Assembly (NCBI GenBank): GCA_029204225.1
Contig: CM055092.1
Span: forward strand, 83,484,976-83,548,975
Direction: 5' to 3'
DNA: 64,000 nucleotides
DNA from: Diphasiastrum complanatum
Taxonomy: Eukaryota > Streptophyta > Lycopodiopsida > Lycopodiales > Lycopodiaceae
Shown piece by piece: positions 21,930-34,099 of this stretch (its first letter is position 1; each line of letters opens with the position of its first letter). A program made the translations under genes and the position numbers. The notes under the pieces are model-generated. The model was given only the letters and a program-made list of their open reading frames with translations, was not told the origin of the DNA and ran no database searches.

Positions 21930-23150
21930 AAAGCCATGATTCTATGAAGCCAAGAATACATCTAGATTGCTCACTCTTAGGAATAATTTTTTTCAAAGCT
22001 ACCAAAAGAGTGATGAGAGTGCCTCAAATTTTGTCATGAGAGTGAAAGATCTTCATAGAGAGCTTGCTTGCATAGAAGACCATCTCAATCAAAGTGAGTT
22101 AGTGTAAGTAAGAGAACAAGCTATTGAGGATCAACAAACTTTCATCGAAGGATGGTGGAGAGGACAAAGCACTATTCACCAAGGACAAGCCAAAGGGGAG
22201 GAGCAAAGGACAACAACAACACCAACACCAACATTTCAAGAAGGACAAAGACAAATCCAAAGATGTAGGTGAGGACCATCCTTTTGAGCTAGTGCACTCG
22301 AATGTTCACTTTTCATCTTCCAAGAGCACAGGAGGAGCTACATGCTTTGTGACTTTCATTGATGATTATGCAAGATTTTTTTGGGTGTATCTCTTGTCTT
22401 CCAAATCTATGGTGTTTGATGGCTTCCTTAAATTCAAAGCTTTAGTTGAAAAGCAATTGTATTGTAATTGGAAAGGTTTGAGATGTGATGGTGGAGTGGA
22501 GTATACCTCCAACAAATTTAATGGCTTTTGTGAGCAAGAGGGAGTGAGGAGAGAGTTTACTTGTGCTTATTCCCCCCAACAAAATGGGATTGTCAAAAGG
22601 AGAAATAGAACTCTATGTGAATGTGAAAAAGCACTTAGAATAGAGGCATATCTTCCAAAAGAGTTTTGGGGAGAAGCAATTTCATGTGCCAATTATCTTT
22701 GTAATAGACTTCCAAATCTTGCTCTAGGAGGAAGATCACCATATAAGATGTTGTATAAGGAAAAGCCTAATGTATATCACCTTAGGATCATTGGTTGTAT
22801 TTGCTTTGTGCATGTACCTTTAGAAACTAGGAAAAAAGTTTATCCTAGTTCTATCAATGAGTGATGATTGGATACTCATTGACCAAGAAAGCATATAGAA
22901 TCTTTGTTCCCTCTACAAACAAGATTGTTGTAAGTAGAGTTGTGATCTTTGTTCTCTCTACATGCAAGATTGTTGTGATTAGAGATGTGATCTTTCATAA
23001 AGATCAAAAGCTCAACTTGGATGGGGCCAATATCAAGCTATCTCATGGAGAATCACCAATTATCAATCTTATGCTAATCAAGATGTGGTGGGGTCGAGGC
23101 TTGAGGAGGAGGATCTTCAAGCAATTACACCAAGAAGATCTATGAGAGAG
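21930..23150 (+). pseudogene. element G: copia gag fragment and integrase
   Basis: The gag part at 21950-22110 gives 'RLLTLRNN.FQSYQKSDESASNFVMRVKDLHREL' and is deleted before the zinc knuckle. Integrase follows at 22260-22860 with 'HPFELVHSNVHF', 'FVTFIDDYARFFWVYLLSSKS', 'CDGGVEYTSNKF' and 'PQQNGIVKRRNRTLCE', then 'FWGEAISCANYLCNRLPN'. The usual HSD reads HSN, so a catalytic Asp is lost. At 22901-22990 an in-frame 45-bp direct duplication repeats 15 residues near 'VPSTNKIVVSR'. Several frameshifts make the element dead. Confidence 0.85.
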
Positions 23151-23249
23151 CGATCCAAACCAAGGAGGCTCACATACGTGGAGAAAGGAAAGCAAGTGGA
23201 GGATGGCACCTGATGTCATGCATTTTTCATCTCTCATGATGAGCCAAGA

Positions 23250-24512
23250 GATGTCCAAGATGAACTCCAATCCAAGGAGTGGTTTGGAGCCATGTCTAAA
23301 GAGTATGATGCCTTGATTTCTAACAACACTTGGGAGCTTGTGGATCCACCTATCACCGGGGTGTTTCGAGTGAAGTACAACAATAATGGACCTATCAACA
23401 AGTTCAAAACAAGACTATGTGCCAAAGGATATGCTCAAATCCATGCTCTTGATTATGAAGACACCTTTGCACCCATTGCCAAGATGACCACTATAAGAAT
23501 TATCATCTAAGTTTGCATGCTATTTCAAGTGGAGGATGTTCCAACTTGATGTCTCTAATGCCTTCCTCAATGGCTACCTTAAGGAAGAGATCTATATGGA
23601 GAAACCCGAGGGCTTTATTTAAGATGGTGAAGAATCCAAAGTGTGCCTCTTATTCAAAAGCCTTTTTGGGCTCAAGCAAGCCCCAAGGTCTTGGTATGCA
23701 AGGCTCAATTCATATCTCTTATCATTTGGATTTAATCAGAGTGACTATGAACCCTCGTTGTACATAAAGTTTGTAAGTAGCAATCTTGTCATCCTCATCA
23801 TTTATGTAGATGATATCATCTTGAGTGGAAGTTGCATGAAGCTTGTTGATGAGACAAAAATTGCACTAGGTAGTGAATTTAAAATGCAAGATCTAGATGA
23901 GCTTCACTACATCTTAGGCCACAGATAGATCTATGGCAAGATCAAGCATTTATTAGTCAATCTAGATATGATCTTTCTATGCTTAAAAAGTTTCATATGG
24001 AAAATTGCAAGAGTATAGATACTCCTATGGAGAATGTTGTAAAAGATCCTATCAAATGGAATGAGAGATCCTTTTAGGACATCACCCTTTATAGGAGTCC
24101 TATTGGCTCCCTTATTTGCTTGACCATAACCAGGCTGGATTTGATCTTTATTGTGCACAAATTGAGCCAATTCATGCAAGATCCAAAAGTTTTCCATTGG
24201 AAATTGGCCAAAAGGATCTTGAGATATGTTTGCTCCATGCTAGATTATGGATTGATCTATAAACGAGAGGATCTAACAATGGTTGTCTTTTCAAATTCGG
24301 GCTTTGCAAGTGAAAAAGTGGATAGGAAGTCCACAAGTGCTTACACTATCTTTATTGGAGGCAATCTTGTATCTTCGTTATCCAAGAAACAAGATACTAT
24401 ATCATTATCATCTTGTGAAGCCGAATACAAGGCCCTTACAACAACTACTAAGGAGGTATTATGGATCAAGAGGCTGCTTATGGAGCTAAAGTCCATCAAA
24501 GATGAAGATTAG
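23250..24512 (+). pseudogene. element G: copia reverse transcriptase and RNase H, 3'-truncated
   Basis: The RT start 'KEYDALISNNTWELVDPP' is followed by 'ARLCAKGYAQ'-like codons, 'FGLKQAPRSWYARLNSYL' and the catalytic 'LIIYVDDIILSG' at about 23800. RNase H follows at 24120-24512 with 'RLDLIFIVHKLSQFMQDPKVFHWKLAKRIL' and 'SLSSCEAEYKALTTTTKEVLWIKRLL'. Stops at 23508, 23620 and 23926 and frameshifts break it. It stops abruptly after 'SIKDED', where the putative LTR of element H begins. Confidence 0.88.
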
Positions 24513-26097
24513 ACAAGACGGTGATCGTGCACGGCCAACCGACATGAGGCCATAGTGCATCGAAGAAATTAGTGGCTCCAAAAATGACATTTGGTGTACA
24601 GATGGGTTAGCAACCATCGGATGAGGCTTGACCTACATCAACAGTGGAGGATGCATGAGATAGAACAAATGTGGACCGTTTGATTTTGATGAACCGTGGG
24701 ATGGTATTGAAGTGGGTCTGAAGGGGCATGAAGTGGATATTGACCTTCAACTTCAATAAAAAAATGCCTTTTGGAAGTTTAAAAGGGGCCCAGCTGGTGA
24801 ATTTTAATTTGAAGGGTAGGAATTCTTCATAAAGAAGAAATAGTTCATTTTTTGAACTAGTTTTTTAAAGCCACTTTGGAGGTGGATAACTTTGGCTAGA
24901 AAGGGGCTTTTAGGGCCAAATGAAGGCCAAATTGGAGCCTGTAAAAGCCTGCATAGAGCTGACAAACAGAGCGACAACATCATCAAGGGAGAAATGCATC
25001 TTGATGTGTTCTTGACAACATTCTATGGAGTGGAAAATGAGTGACCCGACAAGGTGCTACATTTGCCAACTGGTAACATGTGTGCCAAATTAAGCCAAAT
25101 TTGTGATGTAAATCTGTGGGGGAGGTCAGGGAAAAGGCTTGTGCCTATAGCCAAGGAGCTCTAGAGTAGTTCTCAAGTGGTTTTGAGAAGTTTAGTCATA
25201 GTGCATTGCAATCCTTGCCAATTAAAAGTTTTTCGCAATGCCCACTGCAAGTTTATCGCATCTTGTAGCTTTCCAATGCAATTCCACCATTTCCACTCTA
25301 ATTCGAGAGGGAATCCAACCACGAGATAGAGCAAGCATTGTGCCGCATTATGTCGTCGGACATAGTGAGAGAGTTCATGTCTTTTTGTTCAACTTTTGGA
25401 AGTTAGAACTAACCAAGCTCAAGGGATGCGTGGAGGGAGTCTCTCAAGGTAAAAATCGACAATGCATTGTTAGATTTGGTGGTTGTGGCTATTTCACATG
25501 CATTTGCAAGAGAGAAAATGTTGAGTTTGAGGTGGCATTTATACTAGCTTGAAGATGGTAAGGCAACGATGATGGTCACAGGGTGAAGGATGTCAATGGA
25601 AAGGTCAGCCGGATGAGCCAAATTAGAAAATGGTAATTTGGAAGCACAAATCTAGTGACTTGGCTATGTTCATGAAGGGGCGATGATGCAGAGAGGGCAT
25701 GCGAAAAATTGTCAACTAGTTTGATATTTTATTTGGCATTTTTTGAGGCCAAGATGAAATCTCAATTAAGAGATAGATTTTTTTATGTCAATGAACGCCT
25801 AAATAATGTTTGTACTATTTTTGGCAAGTAGATAAGTGGTTGAGGTCGATTTTGGACCCATTCTAATTGGCTAATTTGATACATTGCATCTAGACTAGAA
25901 TTTCTAGGTGATTTGGTGAGATACCAAGAAATTACCATTTAGGGTACCTTTAGGGCAAGTAGCATTTGAAGGACAATACATTTCTAAGTTCTAGCATGCA
26001 TAAAGTAGTGATCTTCTAGCTATTTCTGAATGTGCAACCAAATTTGGCTAAGATCTTGTTGATCCATCAAACATGTTTTGGATATGATTTTTTCACA
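24513..26097 (+). repeat. candidate 5' LTR of element H (left end uncertain)
   Basis: The right end is firm: TTTTTTCACA followed by a primer site at 26098. The left end is inferred because element G pol breaks off at about 24512; the first TG after it is at 24522. No gene was seen inside. A 104-codon frame at 25238-25552 is unrecognised. Confidence 0.5.
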
Positions 26098-26109
26098 TGG
26101 TATTAGAGT
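26098..26109 (+). promoter_or_regulatory. primer-binding site of element H, two changes
   Basis: TGGTATTAGAGT differs from TGGTATCAGAGC at two positions, consistent with C-to-T decay. It abuts the CA end of the LTR. A leader of about 580 bases without genes follows. Confidence 0.75.
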
Positions 26110-26690
26110 AGGTTGCAGGCCAAAGTTGGTGGATTTTTCAAATCTAGAGGTTGATTTGAGGGCACCATAAATTCTATGTGGATTTGGAGGTGTTTCTAGC
26201 TCAAATCTTGTAGTTTCAAGTATAGAGTTTGGATCTTTGTGATCTAAAAATCATTTTAGGTCTCAATGATGGCCAATTTTTGAAACCACTTACTAAAATG
26301 TGGAGACAAAAATTGCTTGTGATTGTGGATGCTACATTCTATTAGATGAGATATCTAGATTAGAGCTTTTGCATGTAGATTTTTCTTGATTCAATATTTT
26401 GCATTTTTGGAGTAACCTTAAATTTGAAAGGATCTCTTGACTTTAAGTTGCTGGACTTTTTCAAGAGTGTATTTCTATCTTAGGTGTTGGCAGAAGTTCA
26501 TCATACTATGTTTAAATCTATTGTGATCAAGAAATCAAGATTCTATGTGTTAGGATCTGCTAGAAAGAGAAAAAGGAGAGGCCCTTGTTTCCATATCTTT
26601 GTGATTTTTTTATGAATTTCATTTGTTGATTTTCAAGGGAGTGCTAAGTGCATTGGAACAGGTTCATATAAAATATAAGATCATTGCAAC

Positions 26691-26828
26691 ATGGCAACCT
26701 CAAGTGGCTTCATGTTGGAAGGCAACCTCAACAAATTATTCTACTTGGAAGGAGATGATGGAATATTTGCTTGAGATGAATGATTTGATAAATATTGTTG
26801 TAGGTGTGGAGGAGAGACCTTTGGCACC
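26691..26828 (+). pseudogene. element H: gag, part 1 of 3
   Basis: ATG at 26691 starts MATSSGFMLEGN, then 'YSTWKEMMEYLLEMNDLINIVVGVEERPLAP' in the downstream frame, a typical copia gag start. A small frameshift lies near 26735. The frame is cut by element F after GGCACC and resumes at 30147 with 'QEQLRYDKRVKKF'. Confidence 0.85.
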
Positions 26829-27727
26829 TGTATAGGAAAAATAGTAATAATTCTTCCACAGAGAACACGATAAAAGTTTGAATAAATCAAATAAATATCA
26901 GTGGCTTCAATCGGGTTTGTTTTTTATCTATGTACCAATAGAACAGTATTTACCTTGATTGAATTTGCGTGTGGAAATAATATGCGGAATTAAGAGACAA
27001 CTTAAGACAATTTTAGACAAACAGAAACTATTGATCAAAAACAAATTTATAATTCTGAATCTGAATCAGTATACATCTCTTGTTGTCTTATCTCGCTGTT
27101 GTGTCTCTGACTGAATGAGTCTGAGAGTCTCTTCAGTGTGATTTAGTTACAACGAGTAGTGCACATGTATTCATATTGCTACAAGACAGGTCTTTTGGCC
27201 TTTTAATTCTGTAATAGTAGATCTAACCATTTACGACGATTGATATTCAAATAGATACTCTGTTTCCAGGGTTGAATAATTTATGTTCGCAAATTATTCG
27301 TGACAGTCATCTCTTCATTACAGCTTTGTGTTTCGCGAATTATTCGCGACACTTGTCTCTTCGCAACATTTTTGTGTTTCACGAATTGTTCGCGACAGAT
27401 GACAATTTTGAGCTTGAAGAAGAATCCAAAATATTTTGCAAATTGTTCGTGATAGTTTCGCGACAATGAGCTTGAACAAGCAACAAAATATTTCATGACA
27501 AGATTCTGTTCGCAAATCTTTCGAGCTTCAACAAGAAACCATGAGCTTCTACAAGAAACTATTTTGCGAATCTTTTGATTTGGTTGTAAGATAAATTTTG
27601 CGAATCCTTCAAGGTTGATCACGAATAGAAATGTTTCGAGTTCACATTCATTTCTTTCTCATTCTTTGTTAAGTAAACTGTGCACTTTATTAGTAGAATC
27701 GAGTTCTGTCTAATCAGGTGTTCTACA
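26829..27727 (-). repeat. 3' LTR of element F
   Basis: 899 bp, from TGTATAGGAAAA to GTTCTACA. Between 27285 and 27612 it carries four clear and about three degraded copies of a palindrome whose best form is TCGCGAATTATTCGCGA. The other LTR of F lacks clear copies. Confidence 0.85.
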
Positions 27728-29310
27728 ACTCCCTCTAAAAGTGGGCAATTGGATTAACCCCAATCTTCTTCGCTGCTTCTCGAACAAAGCTTTACTAAGT
27801 GGCTTTGTAAAGATATCACCTGTCATTTCCTCTGTGGGTATGAAGACTATCTTCAGTATCTTCTTCTCGACTAAGTCCCGAATTACATGATACTTGATAG
27901 CTATGTGCTTCGTTTTCAAGTGAAATACATGATTTTTTGTAAGATAGAATGCTGAAGTGTTATCCATTAACAAGACATAAGGTTCTGAAATAGATTAATC
28001 AAATCCTTCCAACATCTGTTTAATCCATATCAGCTCGTTTGTCATCTTGGTTGCTGCTACATATTTCGCTTCACAGGAAGATTGAGCTACTGTTGTTTGC
28101 TTATCCAGAGTATGGCTGCACTAGATACTAGAGTACAACCTCTTGAAATACTTTAGGTCTGGTGTTGTCTGCAAGATATAACAATGATCCAATCAGCCTA
28201 TGATAGGGTGTATTGGCCATTCGTTTCTCTTCCTCGAGAGTCTGCAGACAATTTGCCTTGTTCAGTATTGTTCCAAATAACATGGTATGCACATCCACTT
28301 GCATTTAACTGTTTTTATGCCATCAGGAATAGGTGAAAGTGTCCATACATTGTTCTTATACATGGATGTCATTTTGTTCTCCATTGTTCGAATCCAACGA
28401 TCTTTATCTGGTCCATCAATAGCTTTCTCGAATGTTTGAGATTCACCAGAGAAACCACAAAATTCGATGGTTGTATTAAAAACATCCTGACCATACCTTT
28501 CTGGTGATTTTCATTGTCTGTCAGATCTTCTCACAGGTAGTTTCAAGTTCACTTCTGCAAGTTTCGAGTTCAATTTTGATTTGACCTTTTTTGGTAGAAT
28601 TCGAATTGGTGATTCGAGTCTGTCAAGTACTCGATCTCGAACTCCCTCTGAATCTGGTAATTTTCGTTCATCATCTGCTTGTTTTACTTCTGTCGTTGTT
28701 GGTAGTAGTTCTTGAGAATTTTATAGCTGACTAGATCATTGTCTGCTATGTATTTCAACTCATCGAATTTAACATCTCGAACAATTTTTATTTTGCCAGT
28801 TTCGGGTACATAGACACGATAATATGACGAATGTAACTCGAATCCTACCAAAAAATCTTGTTCTGTCTTTTCATCGAGTTTCTTTCTCAGTTTGTCTGGT
28901 ATGTGCATGTACACTACGTATTCGGATGTCCGAACATGTGCAAGGTTTGGCTTTGACTTCCACCATATCTCATGAAAAGTTTTATCCGGTATTCGAGATT
29001 TCAGAATAGATAATTCGATGTAGCCACTGCTTCTGCCCATAGCTATTTTGGTGCTTTTGCATGAGCCATCATACCTGAAGATGCAATAATTGCTATAGCT
29101 TTGTCATTTCTCAAACTTCATTCTCGAAGTTCTTTGCCAAGAATAGTTGTTGGCTTCTCCTCTATTGGTTCTACCCATGGGCATAGACCTTCACCCTTCA
29201 ATATGAGTGAAGTTTTTAATTTCCAAATCAAATAGTTTGAACCTTCTGGATCCAAGCGTAGTAATCTTAGCCTGAATATTGTTGATCAACGACATCTTCT
29301 ATTTTCTAGA
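27728..29310 (-). pseudogene. element F: gag/pol remnants
   Basis: Reading on the minus strand from 29310: a gag start (MSLINNIQAKITTLGSRRF... and 'ELREWSLRNDKAIAIIASS'-like codons) fused directly to the integrase C-terminal part ('WAEAV..SNYLF', 'PNLAHVRTSEYVVYMHIPDKLRKKLDEK', 28684-29075), then RT start codons ('MENKMTSMYKNNVWTLSPIPDGIK', near 28400), RT-RNase H linker codons near 28200 and the RNase H end 'DNTSAFYLTKNHVFHLKTKHIAIKYHVIRDL...DIFTKPLSKALFEKQ' (27728-27973). Protease, the integrase core and most of RT are deleted. A purine-rich tract lies at 27728-27740 (minus strand), next to the LTR. Confidence 0.82.
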
Positions 29311-29427
29311 ATAACTCCAGATGTGGCTTGCTGATGGATGTATGAAGAATTCTGAGAGGGATGCGAAGATACCACTGTATCGACTCTGACTTGCTCTGAT
29401 ACCACTGTATCAGTTTTAATCTTGTAT

Positions 29428-29439
29428 GCTCTGATATCA
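29428..29439 (-). promoter_or_regulatory. primer-binding site of element F
   Basis: GCTCTGATATCA (plus strand) is the Met-tRNA primer site with one change; it lies one base from the LTR. Confidence 0.8.
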
Positions 29440-29440
29440 C

Positions 29441-30146
29441 TGTAGAAAAAATAGTATTAATTCTTCCACAAAGAACATGATGAAAGTTTGAATAAATAAA
29501 ACTAATATCAGTGTCTTCAATCGGGTTTGTTTCTGATCTATATACTAGTAGAACAGTATTTACCTTGATTGAATTTGCGTGCGGAAATAATATGCGGAAT
29601 TAAGAGACAATTTAAGACAAACACAAATTATTGATCAAAAACGAATTTATAATTCTAAATCTGAATCAGTATACATCTCTTGTTGTCTTATCTCGCTGTT
29701 GTGTCTCTGATTGAATGAGTCTGAGAGTCTCTCTAGTGTGAGTTAGTTATAACGAGTAGTGCACATGTATTTATATTGCTACAAGACAAGTCTTTTGGCC
29801 TAACAGTAGATCTAACCATTTACGACGATTGATATTCAAATAGATGTTCTATTTTCAATCCGAACTACCATTCAAAATTTACATTGTTTCTTTGATGAGT
29901 TGCATGCTACACTACAGATAAAGTGGCTTATTTATGGGCTGTCCCTGATGCAAAATTACAGTTCTTTTAAAAAGAAAACAAAATTAATTTGAAGGAGCTA
30001 CGTTACATAGATTTCAAATTTGAGAGATTTGTGAATCTTTCGAGTTGGTTGCAAGATAAATTTCACAAATCCTTCGAGGTTCCTTTGTTAAGTAAACTGC
30101 GCACTTTGTTAGTAGATTTGAGATCTGTCTGATCAAGTGTTCTACA
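29441..30146 (-). repeat. 5' LTR of element F
   Basis: 706 bp, from TGTAGAAAAAATAG to GTTCTACA. It matches 26829-27727 at both ends but lacks most of the internal palindrome array, which accounts for the shorter length. Confidence 0.85.
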
Positions 30147-30508
30147 ACCTCAAGAACAATTGAGGTATGACAAGAGGGTAAAGAAATTTTTACATGTGAT
30201 CAAGATGAACATGACTAATGAACTTCTCAGTTGGTAAGTGCACAACATCAAGTGAGGCTTGGGAATCTTTGAAGAAGATTTATGAGCCCAAGTCTACATC
30301 TAGGGTCCTAATCCTAAGGCGGAAATTTTTTCAAAGTCTTTAAAAAAAGTATGAAGGTGCTCATGTTTTTGTTTTGAGAGTTAAAGCTTTGAGTGATGAA
30401 CTAGCATGCATTAGCATTAAGGATGTGGGGCTTGTTCAAGTTGTTCTTAATGGCTTGTTGGATGATCATGCTAATTTGGTGCAAAGCTTTACTATTCAAA
30501 AGACATTA
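30147..30508 (+). pseudogene. element H: gag, part 2 of 3
   Basis: The frame resumes 'QEQLRYDKRVKKFLHVIKMNMTNELLS', then after a frameshift 'AWESLKKIYEPKSTSRVLILRRKFFQSL', 'VLRVKALSDELACI' and 'GLVQVVLNGLLDDHANLVQSFTIQKTLP'. This is the middle of copia gag. It is cut at ACATTACCAAG by the LTR of element C and continues at 63822. Confidence 0.87.
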
Positions 30509-30513
30509 CCAAG
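30509..30513 (+). repeat. target-site duplication of element C, left copy
   Basis: CCAAG directly before the TG of the element C LTR; the same five bases follow the other LTR at 63817-63821. Five bases is the usual length for copia integration. Confidence 0.85.
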
Positions 30514-31204
30514 TGTGAAAAGTACAGTACTAAGGACCATAAATGAATCTTTGAATGATCCACAAGGTGATTGTATGCTTGTTAAACAATCTATCAGAAA
30601 CTAGTCATCAGAAAACAAGATCTAGTTTAGCAGCTTGATAGGAAACAAATAGAGACAATCAAAGCATTGATCAAATAGTATAATCCAACTCCACACGTGT
30701 GGAAATAAGGCTGTAGTACGGCCTGTAGATAGTGTTTACAAAGTGCCAAAGCTGAGTTTCATTGGAAATCAAGAGTAATCACCATACAATGAGAGGAAAC
30801 TCGAGTTTCTCCTTGAGGCTCCAAAAAGTTTCTATCTTTTCACTATGGAGAATGGGAATACATAGTAAAACACACTTCCTTTGCAAAGTTAGGTGAAAAT
30901 CCAGCATGTAATAAGGAAGTAGACTCCACTTTCTTGCCCTAATGTGAAAACCCTAGCCTAGATCCAAGAGTCATGCTTGGTAGGTGCATGGTAGATAACA
31001 ATCTCATCATAAATCATGGTCTAGATCCTACAAAGTAGGAATCACTACCAAATAGACACAACCACTCCTCTTGACTCGTGGTAACCTACTTTAGGTGTGT
31101 ATGTACAAGTGGCACTTTTTCCATTCAAGTAACCAACAAACAATATTGACAAAATGTACAATATTCTACATGGCTAGATTTGCCAATGTAGGCAATTTTT
31201 CACA
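30514..31204 (-). repeat. 3' LTR of element C
   Basis: 691 bp with TGTGAAAA and TTTTCACA ends, next to a polypurine tract (31205-31215, CTCCTCCTCAA on the plus strand). It contains CCACACGTGTGG at 30691-30702. By eye it differs from the retained part of the 5' LTR (63524-63816) at about four positions in ~290 bases, so the insertion is fairly young. Confidence 0.9.
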
Positions 31205-33235
31205 CTCCTCCTCAAATCTAGCCTTGGAGATCACAATGCTTTTATCAATAACTCCAATTGAAGATCTAAACTTGACAAATAAATCTTTAGGTAAAGGTTT
31301 AGTAAACAAATCAGCCAAGCAACTTGATGATGGCACGTGTTGGAGCTTGATCTCTTTAGCTTGCACTTTTTCCCTCACGAAATGATGAGCAATTTCGATG
31401 TGTTTGCTCCTTGCATGGAATGTAGGACTAGTTGCAAGTGATTGGGCTGATTGGTTGTCACAATAGATGATAGGGATCTCCTCCTCCATGACATGAAGCT
31501 CCACCAATAGCCTTTTGAGCCACAAGACCTCCTTGCATGTTGATGTCAAGGCCTTGTATTCGGATTCTGTGGAAGATAGGGAGATGATATCTTGCTTTTT
31601 GGAAAGCCGTGATACTACTCCATCACATAGAAAGGTGGCAAAGGCACTTGGTGATCTTTTATCCACTTTGTCACCTACAAAATCCGAGTCACTATAGGCT
31701 CTTAAGCCAAGATTAGTTCCTCTATACAAAATACCAAAATTCTTAGTGAATGAAATGTATCTAAGAACTCTTTTGGCCATCTTCCTGCATGAATTGGCTT
31801 AACTTTCCAACACTATAACTAAGATCAGGTCTAGTTATAGTTAAATAGATCAAGGAGCCAATAAGCCTTCTATATAATGTGATGTCCTCAAAGGATGCTT
31901 CATCACAACCAATAGATGCTTTTACATGTTGCTCCATTGGTGTCTCAATGCCTTTACAATTCTTCATTCCAAATATATCTAGGATGGATGTAGCATATTT
32001 AGATTGACAAATGAAGCTAAAATCACATCCTCTAATAACCTCTATTCCAAGAATGAAGCTCAATAGGCCGAGATCTACCATCTTAAACTCTTTTGCTAAA
32101 GCAATTTTTACATCTCTAATTCCATCTAGATCATTACCACTCAAGATAATGTCATCTACATACAAAACAAGAATAATGATCATGCCATCATGAAAACTTA
32201 TATACAATGATGGATCATAGGCACTCATTACAAAATTGATGGAAATGAGAAAAGAGTTTAGCCTAGAGTACCATGCTCTAGGTGCTTGCTTGAGCCCATA
32301 AAGGCTCTTCTTTAAAAAACACACCTTTCCTTCATGCTTTGCCTTGATGAAGCCCTCGGGTTGCCTCATGTAGATCTCTTCCTCCAAATAACCATTGAGG
32401 AATGCATTTGTGAAGTCAAGTTGGAATTGCTCCCAATTGAAGGTTGTAGCAAGACTAATGATCAACCTGATAGTAACAAGCTTAGCCACAGGAGCAAAAG
32501 TCTCATCATAATCAATGCCTTTGGTTTGTAAAAAACCTTTGGCAACAAGCCTAGCTTTATGCTTGCTTATTGATCCATCTTGATTATACTTCAATCTAAA
32601 CACCCACTTTCAATCAAGAGGTTTCTCCCCTTGAGAAAGATCCACAAAATCCCAAGTATGATTCTCAATAAGAGCATCATACTCTACTTGCATAGCATCC
32701 ATCCAACTTTTAGACTTACAAGCATCTTCATAGCATGTTGGCTCATCTAACATTGAAGTAAGAAAGGTGTAAGATGTGAAAGATGATGAGCCTTCCCTTT
32801 GATTACCTTGACCATCATAGGTGAGCCTCAATGGCTCGGATCTTGCCCTTGTAGATCTTCTTGGAGTTCTTGGAGTTCTTGCATCTTGAGGTGGATCCTC
32901 AAGTTCTTCTTCACTTGGAAGCTCTTCCTCCATCCTAGCATAATCCTTGGCATCAAGATGATTAGTAGCATTATCATCCAAATCACAAGCACGTCCTTCA
33001 TAAAAAAATAACATCCCTACTCACTATCACCTTGCTAGTGATGGGATTGAAGACTCTATAACCTTTGCTATTCTCACCATATCCCACAAAGATGCCTTTG
33101 ATGGATGTTGCATCATCCTTCCTTCTCTTATCCAAGGATTGGTGTACATAGCAAGTGGATCCAAAAACTTTGAGATCCTTGAGATTGGGCTTCTCTCCAA
33201 ATAGAGCTTCAAATGGTGTGATTCCTCCAATGGCT
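31166..33235 (-). pseudogene. element C: pol 3' half (integrase end, RT, RNase H)
   Basis: From 33235 downwards: 'GEKPNLKDLKVFGSTCYVHQSL' (integrase C-terminus), the acidic linker, 'CKWVFRLKYNQDGSISKHKARLVAKGF' with the Cys codon now TGA (about 32608), RT with '[19 protein letters not shown]', 'YGLKQAPRAWYSRLNSFL' and catalytic 'LVLYVDDIILSGN' (about 32150), and RNase H with 'SLSSTESEYKALTSTCKEVLWLKRLL' and 'LFTKPLPKDLF'. A short deletion after 'LSQFMQ' at about 31775 shifts the frame. The open frame runs through the PPT and ends 39 bases inside the LTR. The left junction with foreign DNA is at 33235/33236. Confidence 0.9.
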
Positions 33236-34099
33236 TTGTGGTGATTGCACTTGTGGTGATTGTGGCTGCTGAGTATCCATCAACGATAGTTGTTGGGAGG
33301 AAGTGGCAGGTGATGTTCATCCGGTCTTGCTGATCTGGTCTACAATCTGCGTTCCTCTTCATGAAGATTGTCTCAATGCTGCACATTTGGTGATATAGGC
33401 ACATGCAGCTGCTACTCTGGATCTTTGATAGTATTCAAGCTATACTTTCATTGAATAAATGACTCATTTGGCTGGTCTGTCGGTTGATGCCATCGGTTGA
33501 GCCTTTGTTCAATGGCTATGTCTTGGTTGAAAGATTTTGTTGAAGTTAGATCAAGAGATGCGACAGAAGTCGAGGTGATTGTAGCACTCTGTGAGACCAC
33601 TCGGTCATGTCACTCAAGTAGAACATGTGGTGGAGCAGTCTGTTGGAACATTTGTACCAAATTTTTACAATTTCTCTATAGTTGACTCAAAGACCAATAT
33701 CTCTACTATAAGCAAGAATCAACTATGATGTGACATGAATTTCTCAGAAACTTGGAGATGCACAAATATCCTAAACTCTCTATAAGGTGATATGGAGATG
33801 GATAGATAAATAAAAAATTCATTCTTGAGCTATTCTACAAGTATGACTTGCCGTTTACATAGAGTCGATAAATGCAATGTTCTTGTCAAACAAATTTCAT
33901 GCATCAGAGAGTGGATGCCAGATAGTGCCTATGGTGAAAAACTTCGGTTGAACCTCTTGGTCGAGGAGACTCGGTTTGAGTTCCTTAGTGAAGATTCGGT
34001 TGAAGAGTTCAGTGGAAGAGAGTTGGTTCAAAACATTCAGATGGAAGCCTCAGCTAAAGAGCCTTGGTTTTAACATTTAGTGGATTTTTGTAGTATACG
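33236..34099. other. no gene seen; CGGTTGA-rich left border of the block
   Basis: Contains several CGGTTGA/TCGGTTT words (about 33478, 33492, 33943, 33972, 34008) and a short TGGTGATTG direct repeat at the border. Nothing coding recognised. Confidence 0.4.

Larger units (their letters stand above)
26829..30146 (-). mobile_element. copia element F, internally deleted, inside element H gag
   Basis: It has two LTRs in the same orientation, a polypurine tract, a primer site and remnants of gag, integrase, RT and RNase H between them. It sits between two halves of element H gag that join in sequence order. The target-site duplication is imperfect: only ACC is shared clearly on both sides. The outer ends are TG and CA. 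Confidence 0.85.

Noticed and set aside
24804-25552. Genes inside the putative element H LTR
   Set aside because: Frames are short, unrecognised, and lie in a segment bounded by an LTR end and primer site.
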